A DNA stretch of 61,668 nucleotides from Bacillota bacterium (GTDB lineage Bacteria > Bacillota > Negativicutes > Sporomusales > Sporomusaceae), in the NCBI GenBank assembly GCA_023443285.1, contig JAEZVB010000035.1, positions 1 through 61,668 on the forward strand, written 5' to 3'. Positions 1-8,258 of this stretch are shown piece after piece. The notes below the pieces were generated by a model that searched no databases, had not been told where the DNA came from, and saw nothing but the letters and a program-made list of their open reading frames with translations. Position 1 is the first letter of the stretch; every line of letters begins with the position of its first letter. A program made the translations under genes and the position numbers.

Positions 1-425
1 ACTTATAACGACAAGAACGCCGGGACGGGCAAGACAGTCACGGCTAGCGGGTTAAACCTAGGAGGCACCGATGCCGGTAACTACAACCTGACTTCTTCCA
101 CTGCAACAGCCAACATTGGCGAGATTACATCCAAGACGCTAACTACGGCCTTGACCGGTACCGTCACCAAGACCTATGACGGCAACAACAGCGCGACTCT
201 GGCAGACAGCAACTACAGCCTGTCAGGTCTGGTTAGCGGGGATACCGTCAACGTATCTGGGATGGCCACTTATAACGACAAGAACGCCGGGACGGGCAAG
301 ACAGTCACGGCTAGCGGGTTAAACCTAGGAGGCACCGATGCCGGTAACTACAACTTGACTTCTTCCACTGCAACAGCCAACATTGGTGAGATTACACCCA
401 AGACGCTGACTACGGCCTTGACCGG
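1..425 (+). repeat. 267-bp tandem coding repeat
   Basis: Bases 1-156 recur at 268-423 with only about four changes, mostly silent, giving a period of 267 bp (89 codons). The repeat encodes one YDG unit. The next unit, from about 424, is clearly diverged, so the near-identical pair looks like a recent duplication or gene-conversion event. Confidence 0.9.
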
Positions 426-1860
426 CAGCGTGGAGAAAGTCTATGACGGCACCGCTACGGCGACGCTGACCAACGCCAACTACAGCGCCCTCAGTGGCAT
501 TATCGGCAGCGATACAGTGTCTTTGACTATCGCAAACAGCGGCAGCTACGACAATAAGAACGTCGGCGAGAACAAAGAAGTAACTGTAAGCGGCCTGAGC
601 CTGAGCGGAGCCAGCGCGGGCAACTACCAACTGGCGTCGACCAGCCTTAGCAGTAACATCGGCGCTATCGACAAAGCCGCCCTGACCATCACCGCCGCGG
701 CAAACACAAAAACCTATGACGGCACAACAACAGCCGCAGCCACGCCGACCTATAGCGGCCTCCAAACCGGCGATAGCATAACCGGTCTTGCTGAAGTCTA
801 TACCGATAAAAATGCCGGCAGCGGCAAAACGCTGCAAGTAAGCAGCGGCTATACCCTAAATGACAATAATAACGGCAACAACTATACGGTGACTTTGGTA
901 GAGAATACGTCAGGCGTTATCAACAAATCCGCCCTGACTGTCACCGCCAAGAATGCTGAGAAAATTCAGGATAAGCTCGCTTATGCAGGTGGCAATGGCG
1001 TTACTTTTGATGGTTTCGTGAACAGTGAAAGTAGTGATGTGTTAAACGGCAGCCTGGCCTATGGCGGCACCGCCCAGGGAGCCACTGAGGTCGGCACCTA
1101 TATCCTCACCCCCACAGGACTGACATCAACAAACTATACCATTACCTTTAAGGACGGTACGCTGAAAATCAAGCCGGCCCCCAAACCAGCCCCCAAACCT
1201 ACACCTCAGAGTGTTACACAGCCCCAATATGTCGCCGCAGTAGAAAGCGCCCGTCAAGCGCCAGCCACTGCGCCGTCGCGCGGTACTGATAGTCCCCGGG
1301 TAACTGCCGCAAATAGCGCTTCTGCAGCTAATACGCCGCAGGCGGCAGGTAGCCAGCCAAGCAACATACAGTACCGGTCTGACGGTACCGGCCCGGCCCG
1401 CACCATCACCAACAGCGGCCAGTCAATAACCATTGCCCCTGACAGTCTGGTACACTTGCAGCTTGATGCGGTGCAAAAAGACATTCCGGTCTACCAAAGC
1501 GCAGGCGGCAGTTTGACGCCGGCCACCATCTACCGGCTGGACAACAGCCAAGGTTCGCTTACTTTGCGTGAGGGTGGCGCGAATGTCGCACCTTTATCAC
1601 CTAACATGTCAGCGCCAGGGGAGCTTGTACCCACGCTAGCAGATACTTCCTCTTTCCAGCTTACTGACAGTCAGGGAAGTACAGTGAACTTTACCATTGC
1701 GTATGTCGGCGGCAGTTTGTATGTACAGGCTCCTAATGAAGCAGCAACTGATATGATGAGGCAAAATCAGATGTTGGTAACAGCCGCTTCGCTTGTCGCT
1801 GCTCAGGATAAGCTGGGTATCGATACACAAGTTTTAAAGGCAGTGTATTTAGCAAAATAA
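1..1860 (+). CDS. YDG/MBG-repeat exoprotein (TpsA-like), 5' end missing
   Basis: The reading frame is open from the first base, so the gene starts before the window. The first part consists of repeats of about 89 residues with the YDG signature (KTYDGN..ATL, DAGNYNL), followed near 910-1170 by an MBG-type repeat (LAYAGGNGVTFDGF, TNYTITFKDGTLKI). A Pro/Lys/Ala-rich linker at about 1174-1215 leads to a C-terminal region of about 200 residues that I do not recognise. Such repeats occur in large secreted adhesins of the filamentous haemagglutinin type. The TpsB transporter gene starts 41 bases downstream, so this is probably the exported partner of a two-partner secretion system. The haemagglutination/TPS signal domain would lie upstream and cannot be checked. 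The call of repeat family is good; the role in adhesion is inferred. Confidence 0.8.
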   Translation, partial: TYNDKNAGTGKTVTASGLNLGGTDAGNYNLTSSTATANIGEITSKTLTTALTGTVTKTYDGNNSATLADSNYSLSGLVSGDTVNVSGMATYNDKNAGTGKTVTASGLNLGGTDAGNYNLTSSTATANIGEITPKTLTTALTGSVEKVYDGTATATLTNANYSALSGIIGSDTVSLTIANSGSYDNKNVGENKEVTVSGLSLSGASAGNYQLASTSLSSNIGAIDKAALTITAAANTKTYDGTTTAAATPTYSGLQTGDSITGLAEVYTDKNAGSGKTLQVSSGYTLNDNNNGNNYTVTLVENTSGVINKSALTVTAKNAEKIQDKLAYAGGNGVTFDGFVNSESSDVLNGSLAYGGTAQGATEVGTYILTPTGLTSTNYTITFKDGTLKIKPAPKPAPKPTPQSVTQPQYVAAVESARQAPATAPSRGTDSPRVTAANSASAANTPQAAGSQPSNIQYRSDGTGPARTITNSGQSITIAPDSLVHLQLDAVQKDIPVYQSAGGSLTPATIYRLDNSQGSLTLREGGANVAPLSPNMSAPGELVPTLADTSSFQLTDSQGSTVNFTIAYVGGSLYVQAPNEAATDMMRQNQMLVTAASLVAAQDKLGIDTQVLKAVYLAK

Positions 1861-1901
1861 TCGCAAATCAGCCCCATAATTCGTAAGCAAAGGAGAATAC
1901 C

Positions 1902-3590
1902 ATGCTTAAACGTGTCTCATATACTACTAAAAAACTGTGCCCCCTCGTCACTGCTGTTTGCCTCTTATTGACAACGCCTGTCAATGCTGCCCTTACAGAG
2001 CAAAACGACAACAGCACAACATTAGGCGGAATCAAGGAGCATACGCTGCCGCCGCAGGAACAAGTCAAACCGCAAATCGAGGTAAAACAGGAAGAACAAG
2101 TAGTGCCGGTGCAACCGGAACAGACCAAATTTCACGTGGAAAGAATCAGCATTACCGGTCAACAGCTGTACGGCGAAGATATCCTGCAGCCGCTTATCAA
2201 AGACGCCTATGGCAAGGAGTTATCGCTTGGTGAACTGGAAGTCTACGCCCGGAGAGTTACGCAGTATTTCCGTGAACAAGGTTATCTTGTTGCCAGAGCT
2301 GTCATCCCCGCTCAGACAATTGAAAATGGTACGGTAACGATCAAGGTGCTTATCGGACAATATGACCAAATTCAGGTGCAAAATGACTCTGCCCTGCGCC
2401 AGACAGCGGTCAACCGTATACTAAGCCCTCTGAAAAGCGGCGATTATATCCACAAGGACACCCTGGAACGGGTACTGCTGCTTCTTTCTGATACAGACGG
2501 AATTACCAGTAAAGCTACCCTGACGGCAGGCAGCACACCTGGTACATCAAACCTGATTGTTGCTATTACCGACACAGCCAAAGCCACCGGCCAAGCCTAT
2601 ATCGACAATCATGGCAGCCGTTATACCGGCAAACACCGGTTTGGCTTCAACTATAACCTCCACAACTTCAGCGGGCGAGGTGACTCACTTTCTGTTGGCG
2701 CTATCTTAGGCAAAGACATGGATGACTACAGCTTGTCCTATCAACTGCCCACCGGCGGCCAGGGGGCTAAGCTAGGCATCGGCTACTCCCAGTCGCATTA
2801 TACGCTGGGCGCAGATTTTGCCGCCCTTGACGCCAGCGGCATTGCTAAGACCACCAGTATCTATGAAAGCTTTACCTTTAAGCGTTCGCGTAACTTTAAT
2901 CTTACAGGCTGTATCGGTTTTGATCATAAAGAACTGGAAGATCGCATTGAATATTTTGGAACTAACAGCCGCAAGTCTGCCAATATATGGAGAATAGGCG
3001 TAAGCGGTGACAGCCGAGATAATCTGGGGGGCGGCGGCTACAATAGCTTTGGCCTTACCTTCTCGCTGGGGCGACTGGGTATGGGGTCTGCTGATGCCGT
3101 TACCAATGACAGCAGCGCGCATACAGCCGGACACTATAGTAAAACCAACCTTAATTTCTACCGGGTACAAAGCGTGAACAACCGCCTTAATCTCCATCTC
3201 TCTTTTGTCGGGCAGCTGGCCAGCAAAAACCTGGACTCTTCCGAAAAAATCTCCCTCGGCGGACCAAGCGGTGTCAGAGCCTATCCGGTCAATGAGGCCT
3301 CCGGCGATGAGGGCTATGTGGCGACAGGCGAACTGCGCTGGAACCTGCCCTCGCCCAGTGTACAGCTAACGGCCTTCGTGGATGGCGGGCATGTTACGCT
3401 CAATAAAAACCCATGGACAAGCGAAGCCAATAGCCGCACGTTGTCCGGCGCCGGTCTTGGTTTTATTTTCAGCCGTCCCGGCAACTATGCCCTGCGGCTT
3501 GACTACGCCTGGAAACTAAGTTCCAGTGAGGCTGTTTCCGATACCGACCGCGCCGGCCGCTTCTGGCTGCAAGGAGTCAAGTATTTCTAG
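1902..3590 (+). CDS. ShlB/FhaC/HecB-type two-partner secretion transporter (TpsB)
   Basis: Encodes a 562-residue outer-membrane beta-barrel predicted to export the upstream YDG protein. An N-terminal signal peptide of about 29 residues ends at PVNAA. A Glu/Gln/Pro-rich linker follows, then a POTRA domain at about residues 70-150 (FHVERISITGQQLYG, REQGYLVARAVIPAQ) and a C-terminal barrel with the conserved GPSGVRAYP motif and a final aromatic residue, both typical of the family. The ATG has an AAAGGAGAA ribosome site. The order exoprotein then transporter, 41 bases apart, supports one operon. Such a barrel requires an outer membrane and therefore marks a diderm host. Confidence 0.93.
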   Translation: MLKRVSYTTKKLCPLVTAVCLLLTTPVNAALTEQNDNSTTLGGIKEHTLPPQEQVKPQIEVKQEEQVVPVQPEQTKFHVERISITGQQLYGEDILQPLIKDAYGKELSLGELEVYARRVTQYFREQGYLVARAVIPAQTIENGTVTIKVLIGQYDQIQVQNDSALRQTAVNRILSPLKSGDYIHKDTLERVLLLLSDTDGITSKATLTAGSTPGTSNLIVAITDTAKATGQAYIDNHGSRYTGKHRFGFNYNLHNFSGRGDSLSVGAILGKDMDDYSLSYQLPTGGQGAKLGIGYSQSHYTLGADFAALDASGIAKTTSIYESFTFKRSRNFNLTGCIGFDHKELEDRIEYFGTNSRKSANIWRIGVSGDSRDNLGGGGYNSFGLTFSLGRLGMGSADAVTNDSSAHTAGHYSKTNLNFYRVQSVNNRLNLHLSFVGQLASKNLDSSEKISLGGPSGVRAYPVNEASGDEGYVATGELRWNLPSPSVQLTAFVDGGHVTLNKNPWTSEANSRTLSGAGLGFIFSRPGNYALRLDYAWKLSSSEAVSDTDRAGRFWLQGVKYF

Positions 3591-3688
3591 CCATTCCCCA
3601 GCCTCGCACAACTGCGAAGAATTCAGTGCAATGGATTCTCATTTACTGTAAAGAAGTGCAGTGGTGCTACATCCGGCGGAACGAATAC

Positions 3689-3727
3689 AAAGCCTTACCC
3701 TGGTATCTGATACCGGGGCAAGGCTTT
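3689..3727 (+). terminator. hairpin after TpsB gene
   Basis: A 17-bp stem (AAAGCCTTACCCTGGTA with its near-complement) sits between the convergent TpsB and kinase genes. The T-run after it is weak, so it may serve both strands. Confidence 0.6.
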
Positions 3728-3758
3728 GTTTATTGGGGGGACTTTCGTAACCTTTAAT

Positions 3759-5051
3759 TCAAGGAATACTTAGTGAGCGCGATTCAGCAACTGTTTCCGG
3801 AAGTTTCAAAGAAACAGCAACTTTGAATACTTGTTGTTCACAATGAATAGAGCAATAACCGTGGTATTTGGCAGTGAGTGCTTTCACACTGGCAAGCCCC
3901 AGTCCATGATCAGCGCCATCTTTTGAGGATATAAAATGATCGCCTTGGCGTATGACGGAACCACAAAAAGAATTAGCGATTTTAATTACTAGGTGATTCT
4001 TCGCTATGGTGGTTTTAATGTCAATATAACGCAACTGATCTTGGGGTAGTTTACTGCAGGCTTCAATAGCGTTTTCCAAGCAATTGCCAAGAATAACGCA
4101 CAGGTCTTGATCATCAATGCCTACATTGTTAGGCAAATACAAGTTTGTATTTACAGTAATACCTTGCTCTTGTGCTACCTTTAGGTAATGGCTAATGAGA
4201 GCATCAGCAAATTGATTAGAACAAACTTTAGGGAACGCAATATCGTCATAGTGATTGCAAAGCTGGCTCAGATAAACTTCCGCAGCAGCCGAATTTTTTT
4301 TCACTAAAAACTCTAAGCATGTCACAAGATGATGACGTAAGTCATGGCGTATTGTTTTCATAGCATTAATACTATCGTTTAGGCTGCGATAATGTTCGCG
4401 CTGCAAGGCCAGTTGTTTTTCCATCTGTTGGCTGCGATTTGTCTGATAGATGGCTGTGGAAATCAGGTAATAGGTAAAAAGAATCAATACGGTATTTACT
4501 ACTAGTGGAATGAAGTTGGATAGCAAATATGTTCTTTGCACCCCATAAAACGCCAGCAATACAAAAGATAAAAGGGGAAAATAGGTAAAACTGAAATTTC
4601 GCTGATCGATAATCGCAATAATATTGCTAACATGGGGCGATACATATTTCTTTATTAAAGGCAGTGATGCAGCCTCAAGCATTAGACCTGTCAAAACCAA
4701 ACTGCCTACATAATAGTTAAATACTAATTGCTCTAGAAATGAAAAGATAAGAAAATTAAACTGGGAAAGTGAAAAAATCATAAAAAAGACAAAAAGCTTA
4801 GAATTAATTGTTTCTTTAAAAATCAGTGCGCAAGGGATCATATACAATGAGCCCAGTAGGTAGCCAAGCAAAAAGGGATCAGGGATAATGGATTGCAAAA
4901 TGTCACGCAAAAAGTAAATAGTGATCCAGGTAACAGATAAGGCAGTCAATTGAAACCAGACAGGACGCCGTGGAGTTAAGAATATATATAGCAGCAAAAT
5001 ATTTGTTATAAAAAATATACCTCTGCTTATAAGTACGATACTTTCTTGCAA
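3759..5051 (-). CDS. GHKL sensor histidine kinase, AgrC/NatK-like
   Basis: A 430-residue membrane kinase. The first ~200 residues form about six hydrophobic segments. A coiled stretch leads to the phosphoacceptor helix with TIRHDLRHH (His236 likely). The C-terminal GHKL ATPase domain carries the N-box (LGNCLENAIEAC, Asn323) and the G-box (DHGLGLASVK). The TTG start follows an AGGAGGG site. It is divergent from the LytTR regulator at 5175, the usual partner of this kinase class, with about 120 bases between them. No signal-peptide precursor gene is visible next to it, so the input is unknown. Family assignment is firm; the ligand is not. Confidence 0.88.
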   Translation of the reverse strand: MQESIVLISRGIFFITNILLLYIFLTPRRPVWFQLTALSVTWITIYFLRDILQSIIPDPFLLGYLLGSLYMIPCALIFKETINSKLFVFFMIFSLSQFNFLIFSFLEQLVFNYYVGSLVLTGLMLEAASLPLIKKYVSPHVSNIIAIIDQRNFSFTYFPLLSFVLLAFYGVQRTYLLSNFIPLVVNTVLILFTYYLISTAIYQTNRSQQMEKQLALQREHYRSLNDSINAMKTIRHDLRHHLVTCLEFLVKKNSAAAEVYLSQLCNHYDDIAFPKVCSNQFADALISHYLKVAQEQGITVNTNLYLPNNVGIDDQDLCVILGNCLENAIEACSKLPQDQLRYIDIKTTIAKNHLVIKIANSFCGSVIRQGDHFISSKDGADHGLGLASVKALTAKYHGYCSIHCEQQVFKVAVSLKLPETVAESRSLSIP

Positions 5052-5174
5052 AATAACCCTCCTACTGCTACAACACTAAATCAAGCCATCTAAAAAGGAA
5101 TACCTATAATGTTGCCGAATTGTTATTTATTATATCCCACGCCTTAGGTGCATCAGGTTACGAGGAGGCAACCA

Positions 5175-5897
5175 ATGCTAATTATAGCGATTTGTGACGA
5201 TAATGCTGCTGACAGAATAAAACTATACGAAACAATGGAAAGCTATTTATGCAATCAGGGTATCAACGCTACTATCTTTGCCTACGATAACCCTGATAAA
5301 TTAAACTCAGTTATTGAGAGTAAAACAATATCTTTTGATATCATATTTTTGGATATCATTATGGACGATATGAATGGAATGACATGTGCACGGATAATCC
5401 GTAAACAGGACAAGTTAGTCAACATTATATTTCTGACAAGTTCAACAGATTACGTTTATGAAGGATACGAAGTCAACGCAACGGGTTATCTGGTAAAACC
5501 GATAAAGATAGATCAGTTAGCCAAGGTTATGGAAAGGGCAATAGCCCAGATTGAAAATGTAGATAAAGCAAGTATTTGTATCACTTACCGCGGTGTTGCT
5601 CAAAAAATACCGACAAAAGATATCCTTTACTTAGAAAGTGAAAATAATAAAGTTAATATTGTCCTAGCGAAAACAGCGGAGAAAATAACGGTTTATACTA
5701 AGCTGGATGAACTCGAACAAACTCAGCCGTTAAACACTTTTATCCGGTCACACAAAAGCTATCTGGTCAATTTCTTATACATCGAGAAATATGCAAACGA
5801 CAAGTTTATATTAACTGCGGGAACGACCATACCAATTAGCCGAACAAATAGAGAGAAAGCCAGGGAAGCCTTCTACACTCTTCTAAATAGTCAATAA
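5175..5897 (+). CDS. LytTR-family response regulator, AgrA/LytR-like
   Basis: A 240-residue response regulator. The receiver domain has the acidic pair DD near the N-terminus and the phosphorylation site in FDIIFLDIIMDD, and a Lys in LVKP. A LytTR DNA-binding domain covers about residues 140-240 (LYLESENNKVNIV, FIRSHKSYLVN). An upstream in-frame GTG exists at 5148, but the ATG at 5175 has the CGAGGAGG site and is preferred. It should be phosphorylated by the divergent kinase at 3759-5051. LytTR proteins bind pairs of direct repeats; I did not find a convincing pair nearby. Confidence 0.9.
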   Translation: MLIIAICDDNAADRIKLYETMESYLCNQGINATIFAYDNPDKLNSVIESKTISFDIIFLDIIMDDMNGMTCARIIRKQDKLVNIIFLTSSTDYVYEGYEVNATGYLVKPIKIDQLAKVMERAIAQIENVDKASICITYRGVAQKIPTKDILYLESENNKVNIVLAKTAEKITVYTKLDELEQTQPLNTFIRSHKSYLVNFLYIEKYANDKFILTAGTTIPISRTNREKAREAFYTLLNSQ

Positions 5898-6008
5898 TAA
5901 ATATAATCACAATTAGTTGTCATGCGTCATGCATGGCTTTTTCTTTCTCTTTTATTCGACAATTTAACCCCAAAACCTGCCTTTTTCCATATGTGGAATT
6001 AACAGTTG

Positions 6009-6036
6009 GCTTAATTGAAAAGCGAGATGCCACTTT
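6009..6036 (-). repeat. 28-bp copy of the IS21-like end at 25271-25298
   Basis: These 28 bases are the exact reverse complement of 25271-25298, the outermost unit of the 20-bp repeat array there. It looks like the stub of a lost or partly deleted insertion sequence. Confidence 0.65.
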
Positions 6037-6037
6037 G

Positions 6038-6066
6038 AGAAGCGAGGGGACGGTTCTTTGGCTTCT
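6038..6066. repeat. REP-like hairpin with GGGGACGGTTCT core
   Basis: AGAAGC and GCTTCT flank a GAGGGGACGGTTCTTTG core to form a small stem-loop. Related cores with GGGAC or its complement occur near 10370, 14064 and 25478, suggesting a dispersed repeat family. Confidence 0.45.
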
Positions 6067-6247
6067 ATTGAATAAAGTAAATTTTGCTGTTACACCCGAT
6101 ATGAAGAACCATATCATTGGGAAGGGTGAATTTTGGCCTCAATCTTTATAGAGACAGATTGAGCCATTTCTCTTGAAGGATTTAATAAAAAATGCTAGAA
6201 GAATGTATGTGCATAATATTTAAGAGAAAAAGAATTGAGGTAATGCT

Positions 6248-7090
6248 TTGAATAGAGAAGACGAGATGGAAGAGTTGGTGGATACTCCCCCGCCACCTCA
6301 GCGTAAGCCCTGGTACAAAAGATTCGGGTTAGGCGGGGCAGTTACTGTTTTGCTAGCTATACTGAAATGGAAAACTATCCTGAGTTTTCTTCAGGGGATA
6401 TTTTTCTTGTTTAAGTTTAGTAAGTTTGGACTTACAACAGTATCTATGTTTGCGATGATTGGCGTGTATGCATGGTTTTATGGTATTTGGTGGGCGATCG
6501 GTTTTGTCTTGCTTATTGCAGTCCATGAGTATGGGCATATGTATGCTGCCAAGCGGCAAAACATCCCTGTAACGGCTCCGGTCTTTATCCCTTTTCTAGG
6601 AGCGTTAATTGGTATTAAGGAACCCCCAAAGGATGCTGCAACTGAAAGTATCATTGCCTATGGTGGGCCGCTATTTGGCTTATTAGCAGCAGGTGTTGTT
6701 CATATAGCTGCTTATGTATTTTGGTCACCGCTGCTTTTCTCGCTGGCTTTTACCGGGTATCTTCTGACGTTATTTAATCTCATCCCGGCTTCACCGCTTG
6801 ATGGCGGTCGGATTGCTAGTGCTGTATCTCCCTATATTTGGTTTCTGGGAATTCCCCTGATTGGACTTCTTATTTGGTTTAGTTTTAGTCCGATTTTAGT
6901 ATTGGTTTTGCTGGCGGCTATTCATCGTGCATGGGAGTTTTGGAAGCAGCGTAATGACTCCTATTATGACACTGAACCAGGGTTTCGACTAAAGATCGGG
7001 ATTGCCTATCTTGCCTTGTTGTTGGTGAGTGGGGTGTTAACTTACGAAACACATCTTATTGCAGAAGCGCTTCGACCGTATGTGTCATAA
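6248..7090 (+). CDS. site-2 protease family membrane metallopeptidase (M50)
   Basis: A 280-residue membrane protein with the zinc-binding HEYGHMYAAK motif (HExxH) in one hydrophobic segment and the second metal-site motif NLIPASPLDGGR downstream. This is the arrangement of M50 intramembrane proteases. About six hydrophobic segments are seen. The N-terminal 25 residues are charged and proline-rich and probably cytoplasmic. The TTG start is preceded by GAGGT seven bases upstream. The gene stands alone, with a terminator after it. Substrates are unknown; relatives cleave anti-sigma factors or membrane remnants. Confidence 0.88.
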   Translation: MNREDEMEELVDTPPPPQRKPWYKRFGLGGAVTVLLAILKWKTILSFLQGIFFLFKFSKFGLTTVSMFAMIGVYAWFYGIWWAIGFVLLIAVHEYGHMYAAKRQNIPVTAPVFIPFLGALIGIKEPPKDAATESIIAYGGPLFGLLAAGVVHIAAYVFWSPLLFSLAFTGYLLTLFNLIPASPLDGGRIASAVSPYIWFLGIPLIGLLIWFSFSPILVLVLLAAIHRAWEFWKQRNDSYYDTEPGFRLKIGIAYLALLLVSGVLTYETHLIAEALRPYVS

Positions 7091-7130
7091 TATTTAAAAG
7101 AATAAGGAAACCTAACACTGGTAAAAATTA

Positions 7131-7178
7131 CGCCACAACCCTTCGTGAAACATGGGGTTGTGGCGTTTTGTTTTTATT
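7131..7178 (+). terminator. intrinsic terminator of the site-2 protease gene
   Basis: Stem CGCCACAACCC / GGGTTGTGGCG followed by TTTTGTTTTT. Confidence 0.88.
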
Positions 7179-7282
7179 GTTTAGGGAGATGGGGGATTTA
7201 TTTGTTAACGGAATACATATACTACTAACTGAAGCTTCACATTTTGATATCGTTCAGGTAGATCAGTTTCAGGGGGGGTATT

Positions 7283-7927
7283 ATGAGTCCAAATGAACTA
7301 TTTCATCAACTTCAACTTCAAATTTGGGACATAACATGGAACCGTTATATAACTGAAGAACTTTTCTCGAATCGATGGTGGGGTTCTCTTATCTTTTTGA
7401 CTGTTTTATATGTAATATGGCTAAAACTACTGGATAAATCAAGGGCTTTTGAAATAATTCTATTTGGTTCCTTTGTCGCTGTACAGGCGGTGATGGTAGA
7501 TATTTTCGGTTTTTCTATGGGAATATGGCAGCATAATATTCGATTGCTCCCAATTGTTCCGGGCGTTTTTCCTATAGATTTTACAGTTGTTCCCATCTTG
7601 CTGATGCTCGCCCACCAGTACGGCTCAACCTGGTCCCAATATCTTACATGGTCGGCCTTAGCTTCCCTTTTATTCGGCTTTGTCATATCGCCAGCATTTC
7701 AGTTTTTTGACATTAAGGCTTACTACAACTGGCATTTCGGATATTTTGTTATTCTTATGATGATTGTTGCCATGATATCAAGAATAGTGATCGAATTCGT
7801 GGAGAAAACCGTTAAAATTCACTCGTCTAGCTTTCCGGCGACCACCCAATCGATGATGATGCCTCAGCCAGCCGCAAAACAATTACCTGATTTTGAAGAG
7901 AATAGCAAAAACTCTGATGATAATTAG
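7283..7927 (+). CDS. CBO0543-like membrane protein
   Basis: A 214-residue protein with about five hydrophobic helices and a polar C-terminal tail of about 40 residues. The pattern of Trp-rich N-terminus, FSMGIWQ, PIDFTVVPILLMLAHQY and a Trp/Tyr cluster before the last helix resembles the CBO0543 family of small membrane proteins from spore-forming Firmicutes, whose function is not known. The ATG follows a GGGGGG-rich site. It is a single-gene unit with a terminator at 8033. Family recognition is moderate and no role is claimed. Confidence 0.7.
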   Translation: MSPNELFHQLQLQIWDITWNRYITEELFSNRWWGSLIFLTVLYVIWLKLLDKSRAFEIILFGSFVAVQAVMVDIFGFSMGIWQHNIRLLPIVPGVFPIDFTVVPILLMLAHQYGSTWSQYLTWSALASLLFGFVISPAFQFFDIKAYYNWHFGYFVILMMIVAMISRIVIEFVEKTVKIHSSSFPATTQSMMMPQPAAKQLPDFEENSKNSDDN

Positions 7928-8258
7928 TCTACTTTGGACACCGAGGAAACGGGGGATTGACGGCAATGAGGGCGAAGCATGTTTTTCTGCAATGCTGTGC
8001 TCGATACGGTGAATGGTATCACTGGTAACAGCAAAAAATCCTGCCCAATTTGGCAGGATTTTTATACTTTTACGCTAAATAAATATATAGAGATTCAAAT
8101 ATGGAAAATTGTGTAACGATGGTACGTCATTGAGATGCTCTATTATAAGTTAAGTTGATGTGGGTTGGGAATGAGGAACTTACGTTAAGAAAAGTTATAA
8201 TCCGCGGACAGGCCGTACTTGGTAACGATCTCTGGCATAAAACAAGGGAGGAAATAAA
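7928..8258. other. intergenic stretch with terminator
   Basis: Apart from the terminator at 8033-8065, I see only an AT-rich upstream region of the VanX-like gene with a possible TATAAT near 8193 and no good -35 box. A 20-codon frame at 7966 lacks support. Confidence 0.5.
8033..8065 (+). terminator. intrinsic terminator
   Basis: AAAAAATCCTGCC, a six-base loop, then GGCAGGATTTTT. Confidence 0.85.

Larger units (their letters stand above)
5898..6247. other. intergenic stretch with repeat debris
   Basis: No convincing gene. Two small repeat elements are seen and listed separately: a 28-bp match to an IS21-like end (6009-6036) and an adjoining REP-like hairpin (6038-6066). The short open frames on both strands here overlap these elements and have no ribosome sites. 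Confidence 0.6.

Noticed and set aside
325..837. 170-codon frame on the minus strand of the YDG repeats
   Set aside because: It mirrors a GC-rich repeat in a real gene, has no ribosome site and has a cysteine/glycine-rich composition unlike protein.
5933..6151. 72-codon frame on the plus strand
   Set aside because: Crosses the IS stub and REP-like hairpin; no ribosome site and no family match.
7966..8028. 20-codon frame after the CBO0543-like gene
   Set aside because: Too short, no proper ribosome spacing and followed closely by a terminator of the upstream gene.
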